A stretch of 64,000 nucleotides of DNA from positions 3,410,001-3,474,000 of the forward strand of contig NZ_FNSY01000001.1 in the NCBI RefSeq assembly GCF_900105515.1, in the 5' to 3' direction. Of the stretch, positions 37,762 through 44,061 are shown in pieces; within the stretch, counting starts at the first letter, position 1; every line of letters begins with the position of its first letter. The notes beneath the pieces are model-generated. The model worked only from the letters and a program-made list of their open reading frames with translations, ran no database searches and was not told where the DNA came from. Position numbers and translations under genes: made by a program. The DNA is from Streptomyces sp. 2131.1. GTDB taxonomy: Bacteria > Actinomycetota > Actinomycetes > Streptomycetales > Streptomycetaceae.

Positions 37762-38082
37762 CTGCACGCTCCCAGCTCGTATCGAATCCCCCGAGTCATT
37801 CCAGCCACGGGGTGTCCGCACGCTAGGTCGCCCGCGAAGGGCGGCGACACCCCTATCCCCCCAGGTGTTGACCCTGCCCACGCGACCCTCGCGCCCCTGC
37901 GAAACCGCCGGTGACAGGGGTGGTGGGCGACGAGATGCCTGTTGGGCCGGGGTCCTGCCGGGCCCGGGAGCGGTCAGGGGGGTGGTCGGTGTTCTCCGCG
38001 CACGCCCCCGGCCCCTTCAATGACACGCACTGCCCAGGGCGCCGCCAACGGCGGGCCCGATGGCCGAAGAGACGGGTGGATC
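37762..38082. promoter_or_regulatory. Divergent promoter region, PKS-A / carboxylase operon
   Basis: These 321 bases separate the divergent starts of PKS-A (37761, minus) and the carboxylase gene (38083, plus), so both promoters should lie here. An inverted repeat with 8-bp arms (ggggtgtc at 37809-37816, gacacccc at 37846-37853) sits 50-90 bases upstream of PKS-A and could be an operator or a leader hairpin. I could not pick -10/-35 boxes with confidence. Confidence 0.5.
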
Positions 38083-39642
38083 ATGACCGTTGCCGATGTC
38101 AGTGTCCGAGTGGCCGAACGAGGAGCGATCAAGGAGGCCGTGGAGCTGGGCCCTTCACCGAGCGCCACCGAGGCGCAGCGCGCGCGGGGCAAGCTCACCG
38201 TGCGCGAGCGGCTGGACCTGCTGTTCGATCCGGGGACCTTCCGCGAGATCGAACAGCTGCGCCGCCACCGCGCCGCGGGATTCGGCCTGGAGGACCGCAG
38301 GCCACACACCGACGGCGTGGTGACCGGCTGGGGCCAGGTCGAGGGCCGGAAAGTGTTCGTGTACGCACACGACTTCCGGATCTTCGGCGGCTCGCTCGGT
38401 GAGGCGCACGCCCAGAAGATCCACAAGGTGATGGACCTCGCCCTGGCCGCCGGCGCCCCGCTGGTGTCGCTCAGCGACGGCGCGGGCGCCCGTATCCAGG
38501 AGGGTGTAACCGCACTTGCCGGTTACGGCGGCATCTTCCGCCGCAACGTGGCCGCGTCCGGGGTGATCCCGCAGATCAGCGTGATGCTCGGCCCGTGCGC
38601 CGGCGGCGCCACGTACTCCCCGGCACTCACCGACTACGTGTTCATGGTCCGCGACATCTCACAGATGTACATCACGGGCCCCGACGTCGTGCAGGCCGTC
38701 ACCGGCGAGAAGATCACGCACAACGACCTCGGCGGAGCGCAGGTGCACTCCACGGTGTCGGGCGCGAGCGCGTTCCTGTACGACACCGAGGAGGAGTGCC
38801 TGGAGGAGGTACGCCACCTGCTCTCCCTCCTCCCGTCCAACAACCGCGAACTCCCGCCGGTCGTCCCCTGCGAGGACCCGGTCGACCGCCCCGGCGACAC
38901 CCTGTCCCGGCTGGTCCCGGCCGACCCCAACCTCTCGTACGACATGCGCGCGGTGATCGAGGAGATCGTCGACGAAGGCGACCTCTTCGAGGTGCACGCC
39001 AACTGGGCGACCAACATCATCTGCGGCCTGGCCCGCCTGGACGGCCATGTGGTCGGCATCGTCGCCAACCAGCCCGCGTCCCTCGCCGGCGTCCTGGACA
39101 TCCACGCCTCCGAGAAGGCCGCGCGCTTCGTGCAGACCTGCGACGCGTTCAGCATCCCGCTGGTCACGCTGGTCGACGTGCCCGGCTTCCTGCCCGGCAG
39201 CGACCAGGAGCACAACGGCGTCATCCGCCACGGCGCGAAGCTCCTGTACGCGTACTGCAACGCGACGGTCCCCCGCGTACAGGTCATCCTGCGCAAGGCG
39301 TACGGCGGCGCGTACATCGTGATGGACTCCCGCTCCATCGGCTGCGACCTGTCCTTCGCCTGGCCCACCAACGAGATCGCCGTCATGGGCGCGGAGGGCG
39401 CCGCCAACGTCGTCTTCCGCCGCGAGATCGCCGCCGCCGACGACCCGGAAGCGGCCCGCGCCCAGCGCGTCAAGCAGTACCGCCAGGAGCTGATGCACCC
39501 GTACTACGCGGCCGAACGCGGCCTGGTGGACGACGTCATCGACCCCGCCTCCACCCGCCAGGTGCTGGCCGACGCCCTGGACGTCCTGCGCGCCAAGCAC
39601 GTGTCGCTACCCGAACGCAAGCACGGCAACCCTCCGTTCTGA
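38083..39642 (+). CDS. Acyl-CoA carboxylase carboxyltransferase (beta) subunit
   Basis: 519 residues from ATG 38083, which has GGGTGGA just upstream; the frame is open further upstream but without homologous sequence. This is the biotin-dependent carboxyltransferase family that moves carboxylate from biotin to acetyl- or propionyl-CoA. Visible hallmarks are GGSLGEAHAQK, SDGAGARIQEG, GPCAGGATYSPALTD and AWPTNEIAVMGAEGAANVV. At the position that decides substrate in Streptomyces PccB/AccB (Asp for propionyl, Ile for acetyl) this protein has Ile 412 in GGAYIVM, so acetyl-CoA to malonyl-CoA is the likely reaction. That fits the all-malonyl ATs of the neighbouring PKS. The biotinylated alpha subunit is not nearby and would be shared with primary metabolism. 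It overlaps neither neighbour; the epsilon subunit starts 1 base after its stop. Confidence 0.95.
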   Translation: MTVADVSVRVAERGAIKEAVELGPSPSATEAQRARGKLTVRERLDLLFDPGTFREIEQLRRHRAAGFGLEDRRPHTDGVVTGWGQVEGRKVFVYAHDFRIFGGSLGEAHAQKIHKVMDLALAAGAPLVSLSDGAGARIQEGVTALAGYGGIFRRNVAASGVIPQISVMLGPCAGGATYSPALTDYVFMVRDISQMYITGPDVVQAVTGEKITHNDLGGAQVHSTVSGASAFLYDTEEECLEEVRHLLSLLPSNNRELPPVVPCEDPVDRPGDTLSRLVPADPNLSYDMRAVIEEIVDEGDLFEVHANWATNIICGLARLDGHVVGIVANQPASLAGVLDIHASEKAARFVQTCDAFSIPLVTLVDVPGFLPGSDQEHNGVIRHGAKLLYAYCNATVPRVQVILRKAYGGAYIVMDSRSIGCDLSFAWPTNEIAVMGAEGAANVVFRREIAAADDPEAARAQRVKQYRQELMHPYYAAERGLVDDVIDPASTRQVLADALDVLRAKHVSLPERKHGNPPF

Positions 39643-39643
39643 C

Positions 39644-39832
39644 ATGGCCGACTCCTCCATCCGCATCGAAGGCGGAACCCCGACCCCCACCGAACTGGCC
39701 GCCGTCCTCCTGGTCCTGCTCTCGGCGACGAGAGCCCAGGAGGCGCCCGAGAAGCGCACCTCCTCGCCCCGGTCCAACTGGGGCCCCGCACGAGGCTGGC
39801 GCCCCCCGGGCACCTGGCCGGCGGCCCGATGA
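39644..39832 (+). CDS. Acyl-CoA carboxylase epsilon subunit
   Basis: 62 residues, starting one base after the beta-subunit stop codon, so almost certainly translationally coupled. It has the form of the small actinobacterial AccE/PccE proteins: a short helical segment (PTPTELAAVLLVLLSA) followed by a basic, Trp-containing tail (SNWGPARGWRPPGTW). In the family, epsilon stabilises the alpha-beta carboxylase complex and raises its activity. Identification rests on size, the tail pattern and the gene position; the sequence is too short for more. Confidence 0.8.
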   Translation: MADSSIRIEGGTPTPTELAAVLLVLLSATRAQEAPEKRTSSPRSNWGPARGWRPPGTWPAAR

Positions 39833-39860
39833 CAGCACTGCGTAAGGACACCGCACCCAG

Positions 39861-40613
39861 ATGACCACCTCAACGCGCCCCGCAACGAGCTGGCTACGCC
39901 GCTTCCACCCGGCCGAACAGGCCCCCGTACGTCTCTTCTGCCTGCCCCACGCGGGCGGCTCGGCGAGCTACTACTTCCCGGTCTCCCGAGCCCTCGCCCC
40001 GGCCGCGGACGTGATCGCGGTCCAGTACCCCGGCCGCCAGGACCGCCGCAACGAACCGTGCGTGGACGACGTCCGCCGCCTGGCCGACCTGGTCACCGCC
40101 GAAATGCTCCCCTGGTGCGACCGGCCCGTCGCCCTTTTCGGCCACAGCCTCGGCGCGACCCTGGGCTTCGAGGTCGCCCTCCGCCTGGAGGCCGCCGGCA
40201 CCACCCCGCGCGTCCTCTTCGCCTCGGGCCGCCGCGCCCCTTCCCGCCCCCGCGAGAACGAAAACGTCCATCTCTCCCCGGACGCCCGACTCCTGACCAC
40301 CATCCGCCGCATGAGCGGCACCGACCCCGCGGTCCTGGCCGACGACGAACTCCTCCGCTCCATCCTCCCGGCCATCCGAGCCGACTACAAAGCCGCGGAA
40401 ACCTACCGCTTCCAGGGCTCCACCCCTCTGACCTGCCCCATCGAGGTCCTGAACGGCACAGAAGACCCCGAGGTAACCGCCGAGGAAGCCACAGCCTGGA
40501 CCACCCACACCACGTCAACGACCAACTTCCACACCTACAGGGGCGGGCACTTCTACCTGAACGACCACGCTCCCGCAGTCATCAACCTGATCCGCGAACG
40601 CCTGGCGCAGTAG
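39861..40613 (+). CDS. Type II thioesterase
   Basis: 250 residues, alpha/beta hydrolase of the external (type II) thioesterase family. The nucleophile elbow is GHSLG with Ser 96, the acid is probably Asp 202 (NGTEDPEVT) and the histidine His 230 (RGGHFY). The N-terminal LFCLPHAGGSASYYFPVSRAL is typical of the family. Such enzymes hydrolyse aberrant acyl groups from PKS carrier proteins and so restore stalled modules. They do not release the final product as a rule. The gene follows the epsilon subunit by 28 bases in the same direction and is followed by a hairpin terminator. A weak AAGGA lies about 13 bases before the ATG. Its place beside the PKS supports an editing role there. Confidence 0.95.
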   Translation: MTTSTRPATSWLRRFHPAEQAPVRLFCLPHAGGSASYYFPVSRALAPAADVIAVQYPGRQDRRNEPCVDDVRRLADLVTAEMLPWCDRPVALFGHSLGATLGFEVALRLEAAGTTPRVLFASGRRAPSRPRENENVHLSPDARLLTTIRRMSGTDPAVLADDELLRSILPAIRADYKAAETYRFQGSTPLTCPIEVLNGTEDPEVTAEEATAWTTHTTSTTNFHTYRGGHFYLNDHAPAVINLIRERLAQ

Positions 40614-40618
40614 CCCCT

Positions 40619-40652
40619 GAAGGGCGAGGACTCACCCGGGCCCTCGCCCTTC
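40619..40652. terminator. Bidirectional hairpin terminator after the thioesterase
   Basis: Perfect 11-bp arms at 40619-40629 and 40642-40652 around a 12-base loop, 6 bases after the thioesterase stop codon. It lies between convergent genes and can serve both strands. Confidence 0.75.
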
Positions 40653-40667
40653 CCCGTGGACGCGTCC

Positions 40668-40820
40668 CTACTCCTCGTCCGCCGTCGTCCCACCGACACT
40701 TTCGGGATCGGGTGCGGGATTCACGCTGACCCGCAAGCACCCGTCCGTACCGAACATGTCGATCAACTGCGAAAGATGGTCACGGGCCGCGCTGCGGTCG
40801 GGGCTCTCTTCGGTGCTCAC
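40668..40820 (-). CDS. Small hypothetical protein coupled to an RsbW-like ATPase
   Basis: 50 residues from GTG 40820. The start overlaps the stop of the upstream ATPase gene in a GTGA tetranucleotide (40820-40817), the classic arrangement for translational coupling. The protein is acidic and soluble, reading (M)STEESPDRSAARDHLSQL at the start and containing DMFGTDGCLRVSVNPAPD. I recognise no domain. Codon use with G/C at third positions is like that of its neighbours. The coupling suggests it acts with, or regulates, the ATPase, but no function can be assigned. Confidence 0.55.
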   Translation of the reverse strand: MSTEESPDRSAARDHLSQLIDMFGTDGCLRVSVNPAPDPESVGGTTADEE

Positions 40821-41233
40821 CCGCGCCCCTCCAGGTCAGCCCACACGACCTTGCCCCAACGACGCGTATCCGTACCCCAGTCGGACGCCAAGGCAGCGAC
40901 GAGTAAGAGACCCCGCCCACCTTCGTCACCGTCCCCCGGCCGACACTCCACGGGCAGTTCCCGGGCGAAGTCGGTAACGGCCACACGCACGGTCCGCTCC
41001 GTGACACGCTCCACCACCACCCGGATGGAACCCCGCCTGGCATGCAGCACGGCATTGGCAACCAGTTCGCCCACGATCAAGGCGCCGTCGTCGGCCAGCT
41101 CCCCCAGGCCCCAACAACAGAGGGCGGTCTCAGCGAGGCGTCTGGCGACCGCGGCGCTTTCCGGCCGGCGCGGCAATGTCTGGCTGTACCCCGGCGGCCC
41201 GGTCGGACGGGCCCGCGTTGTAGCTTGCGGCAT
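40817..41233 (-). CDS. RsbW-like ATP-binding regulator (HATPase_c)
   Basis: 138 residues from ATG 41233; a longer frame to 41341 exists but its extra sequence is low-complexity and unlike the family. The N-box is clear (ALIVGELVANAVLHA) and a GRGLLLVAAL segment marks the G2 region. The G1 box is weak (VTDFAR). Proteins of this type are short GHKL ATPases related to the anti-sigma factor RsbW, and many are present in each Streptomyces genome. Family members bind or phosphorylate partners in sigma-factor control; the partner here is unknown. Downstream it overlaps a 50-residue protein. Upstream on the same strand is an XRE regulator, a pairing often seen in Streptomyces. Confidence 0.85.
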   Translation of the reverse strand: MPQATTRARPTGPPGYSQTLPRRPESAAVARRLAETALCCWGLGELADDGALIVGELVANAVLHARRGSIRVVVERVTERTVRVAVTDFARELPVECRPGDGDEGGRGLLLVAALASDWGTDTRRWGKVVWADLEGRG

Positions 41234-41358
41234 GTCGGTCTGCTCTCTCGGATCGGCCGAGCCCCGGGGCCGGTCGCACGGCCGCCGGGACGCTGTCCGC
41301 TCATGGAAGCGACATGCAGGAAGCGGTGACAGGGACGCCACGTCCCACTTTCACCACG

Positions 41359-42570
41359 CTATTCGCAAACGCCCAAGAACTCCGCCAACGGCCGGAGCCC
41401 CGCAGGGTGGTTGGGCAGAGCCCAAAGATCCCGGACGATGGCCACGGCCAACGTGTGGTGCTGCATCCAGGTAGGGGCCACCCGCCGCAGGGACTCCAGA
41501 GTCTTCACGGCGCCGGCCGCGTCCCCGGTGTCCGTATGCGCACGCGCCACGTCCAGGAGCAGCCACGTACGCCAGGACGGCGGTGTGTCCCTGCTCAGCC
41601 GCATCCCCTTGGCCAGCGCCAGGGCCTCCTGCGGGTGCCCGTACTGCACAGCCAGCCGGACCCGTTCAATACGTACGGAGGACGGGCTGAAGACACTGAC
41701 CATCCGGTTGTCACCACCGTCCGGCAGTGTGGCGACGCGCACAGCCTCCTTCTCCGCGGCCTCCATCATCGCCGCCGCACGCTCGTAGTCCCCACTCCGC
41801 GCCGCAGAGGTGGCGGCGCTCATGGTCAGCGCCCCCCAGACCTTCAACCCGTCGGCGGTGTCGAGCCGGCCCTCGCCCACCAGGTCATCGGCATGGCGGA
41901 GCGCGATGCCCAACGCGTCGTCCAGCCTTCCCTGCCTCTGATACGTCCAAGCCGTCGAATTGACGATCATCGGCACAAGCAGCGGATCTCCCGCCTGCCC
42001 TGCGGCCTCTATCGCACGCTCCAGACCGATCAGCGCCAGGTCGGTCTTCCCCATCCGCACGGCAACATGCCCAGCAAGCTGAAGCGCCTTCCCCAAGGCA
42101 CCGAACCCGGCCCGCCGCACCTCCCCATCGGCCGAAGCAGTAGCTGTACGCGCATCCGCGATCAGATCCGGCAACGCCTTCATCACCGTGTCGAACTCGG
42201 CGGAGTGGTACTGCGTCCACCCGGCCGCGATCCGCTCCCGCAACCGCTCCAACGAGAAGCCGTCCCCGGGCACCTCCGGCTCCGGCCCCCCGAGCACGGG
42301 CATGATCGCCCGCCGCACAGCCACGAACCGCGGCCCGTCGTTCTCCCCCGAAGCGACAGCAGGCGGGTCCCCCAACAACGTGGTGAGCTCCACGCCCAGC
42401 CCATTCGCCAACGCGTGCAGCGTGGGAAGCCGAGCCGACTGCTTCCGCCCCTGCTCAAGCTGCCGGACCACATCAACAGAGACCCCGGCCCGCTCGGCCA
42501 GCTCCTCCTGCGTCAACGAAGCCAGCCGCCGCAAGCGCCGCAGAGTCCGCCCCAACTCATCACTCGCCAC
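41359..42570 (-). CDS. XRE-family regulator with TPR-like C-terminal part
   Basis: 403 residues. Residues 7-65 form a lambda-repressor-type helix-turn-helix (RRLRRLASLTQEELAERAG...SVDVVRQLEQGRKQSAR). The rest is alpha-helical with repeated Ala/Leu-rich pairs resembling tetratricopeptide repeats, e.g. around 160-260 and 300-370. Such proteins are common Streptomyces DNA-binding regulators whose TPR part senses a ligand or partner. It lies at the edge of the PKS region and points away from the tRNA genes. Whether it controls the PKS is unknown. It could equally belong with the ATPase gene 125 bases downstream. Confidence 0.88.
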   Translation of the reverse strand: MASDELGRTLRRLRRLASLTQEELAERAGVSVDVVRQLEQGRKQSARLPTLHALANGLGVELTTLLGDPPAVASGENDGPRFVAVRRAIMPVLGGPEPEVPGDGFSLERLRERIAAGWTQYHSAEFDTVMKALPDLIADARTATASADGEVRRAGFGALGKALQLAGHVAVRMGKTDLALIGLERAIEAAGQAGDPLLVPMIVNSTAWTYQRQGRLDDALGIALRHADDLVGEGRLDTADGLKVWGALTMSAATSAARSGDYERAAAMMEAAEKEAVRVATLPDGGDNRMVSVFSPSSVRIERVRLAVQYGHPQEALALAKGMRLSRDTPPSWRTWLLLDVARAHTDTGDAAGAVKTLESLRRVAPTWMQHHTLAVAIVRDLWALPNHPAGLRPLAEFLGVCE

Positions 42571-42827
42571 ACAGCCACGGTACGCGGAGACCCAGCACCC
42601 TCACCGATCAACAACCCACCGCACATCAGCCGGCCAGGCCCCGTGCTTGCTAGGTTGCCCGGTGGATAGAGACCGGTCGGAGAACCTTCGAGGTCCGCGG
42701 TCAAGAGGGGCGGGCACAAAGGTCACCGGGAGCCACCTCGGGACTATGTTGCAGGCCGTAGATCCCCGCCCCTCTCATCCTCCGAGCGGCTGACACGGTT
42801 GCTGCACTTCGTGCTGTACGGGCAACG
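42571..42827. other. Non-coding spacer at the accessory/core boundary
   Basis: This gap, with the terminator and tRNA-Arg beyond it, holds no credible gene on either strand. It lies immediately 3' of tRNA-Arg. I searched by eye for a duplicated tRNA 3' end as an attachment-site remnant and saw none here. Confidence 0.6.
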
Positions 42828-42863
42828 CGAGAGGCCCCCAGGATTTGTCCTGGGGGCCTCTCG
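42828..42863 (-). terminator. Terminator of tRNA-Arg
   Basis: Perfect 16-bp stem (42828-42843 with 42848-42863) and a TTTG-type 4-base loop, starting 7 bases beyond the 3' end of tRNA-Arg on the minus strand. Confidence 0.85.
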
Positions 42864-42870
42864 TCTGCTG

Positions 42871-42943
42871 TGCACTCGGCAGGATTCGAACCTGCAACCT
42901 TCTGATCCGTAGTCAGATGCTCTATCCGTTAAGCTACGAGTGC
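42871..42943 (-). tRNA. tRNA-Arg (anticodon ACG)
   Basis: 73 bases. The acceptor arms GCACTCG and CGAGTGC pair fully, with discriminator A. The anticodon loop CTACGGA gives ACG, reading CGU/CGC after wobble editing. The T-loop is GTTCGAATC. CCA is not encoded. Confidence 0.96.
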
Positions 42944-43064
42944 TTGTGCTTCCGGGGTTTTTTCTGCCCCGTTGGCGTTGCGAGAACAACATTACATGAC
43001 CTGCGCCGGGACGCGAAATCCATTGCCCGGACCCGGCCTGAGCTGGGCAGACGCCGGGAACGGG

Positions 43065-43095
43065 CGAAGCCCCGGTCCTGGGGACCGGGGCTTCG
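43065..43095 (-). terminator. Terminator of tRNA-Ser(GCT)
   Basis: Perfect 14-bp stem (43065-43078 with 43082-43095) with a 3-base loop, 9 bases beyond the tRNA-Ser 3' end on the minus strand. Confidence 0.85.
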
Positions 43096-43103
43096 TGGTG
43101 GTG

Positions 43104-43194
43104 CGGAGGCGGAGGGATTTGAACCCTCGATGGGGGGTAAGCCCCAAACCGCATTAGCAGTGCGGCGCCATAGACCGGACTAGGCGACGCCTCC
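43104..43194 (-). tRNA. tRNA-Ser (anticodon GCT)
   Basis: 91 bases, class II tRNA with a long variable arm. The acceptor arms GGAGGCG / CGCCTCC pair fully, with discriminator G. The anticodon loop CTGCTAA gives GCT, reading AGC/AGU. CCA is not encoded. Confidence 0.96.
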
Positions 43195-43392
43195 AGCGCA
43201 ACGCCCGCGCGAACGCGGATGGTGCGTGCAGATGATGACACAGCTGCACGCTGCGCCACCAATCGCGGCCTACGGTACTAGGCGGTCGGCCGGGAGGGCA
43301 AAGCGGTTGCCGTGCGCAACGCCGGGGCGCGTCGCGCGTTAGGCAGGGCGGGGGCGCCGCCCCCGCAGGTTCTTCCGCCACAGGAGTCCGCA

Positions 43393-43848
43393 ATGATGCG
43401 CCGTCTCGCCCTCACCGCTGTCGCGTCCCTCGCCGCGCTGTCCGCCGCCGCGCCCGCCGCCACCGCCGCGTCCGGCCCCCTCCCGTTGCCGCTGTCCCTG
43501 CCGCTCCTCCAGGACGACGCGGGCACCCGGCTCACCGTCGTCGTCGCCGGCTCCGGCAACCCGGAGGCCGACGGGAGGTACGAGCTGGAGTGCGGGCCGG
43601 CGGGGGGAACGCATCCGGTCGCGGCGCAGGCGTGCGAGCGGCTGGGGCAGCTGGAGGGGGAGGGGACGGACCCGTTCGCACCCGTGTCCAGGGACGCGAT
43701 GTGTACGCAGCAGTACGGCGGGGAAGCGACCGCCCGGGTCACCGGGACCTGGCACGGGCGCCACGTCGACGCCACGTTCAGGCGGACCAACGGTTGCGAG
43801 ATCGCCCGGTGGAACGGCCTGCGACCGGTCCTGCCGAACGTGCGGTGA
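43393..43848 (+). CDS. Subtilisin-inhibitor-like (SSI family) secreted protein
   Basis: 151 residues from the first of two adjacent ATGs, with AGGAG 7 bases upstream. Residues 1-26 are a Sec signal peptide (MMRRLALTAVASLAALSAAA...). The mature part has the four family cysteines at 67, 81, 104 and 135, expected to form two disulfides, and the conserved end NGCEIARWNGL. SSI proteins are dimeric secreted inhibitors of serine proteases. The reactive-site loop follows the third Cys: by alignment with SSI (Cys-Pro-Met-Val/Tyr) the P1 residue here is Gln 106 in CTQQYGG, rather than Met or Lys. That would change the target protease. A hairpin terminator follows the gene. Confidence 0.93.
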   Translation: MMRRLALTAVASLAALSAAAPAATAASGPLPLPLSLPLLQDDAGTRLTVVVAGSGNPEADGRYELECGPAGGTHPVAAQACERLGQLEGEGTDPFAPVSRDAMCTQQYGGEATARVTGTWHGRHVDATFRRTNGCEIARWNGLRPVLPNVR

Positions 43849-43860
43849 GCCGCGCCCGAG

Positions 43861-43885
43861 GCCCCGCGGCGGCTCCCCGCGGGGC
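43861..43885 (+). terminator. Terminator of the SSI-like gene
   Basis: 9-bp GC-rich perfect stem (43861-43869 with 43877-43885) and 7-base loop, 12 bases after the stop codon. Confidence 0.65.
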
Positions 43886-44061
43886 CCGGCGCGGGTCGGA
43901 GCCGTACACCGAATGCACCAAATCTTGGTGAGAGCTCCCCCTCATCCGCAGCCCCACGCGCCTCCCCTGCCTTTAGACTCCTTCAGTGACAGCCTGAGGC
44001 CCGAGGGGCAGGATGGGGCCCGCTGTCGGCAAGGTGCAGTAATCAGGGAGGAAGCGTCGTC

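Noticed and set aside
31576..37914. 2112-codon plus-strand frame opposite PKS-A
   Set aside because: Antisense artefact of the same kind; the minus strand shows complete KS, AT, DH, KR and ACP motifs.
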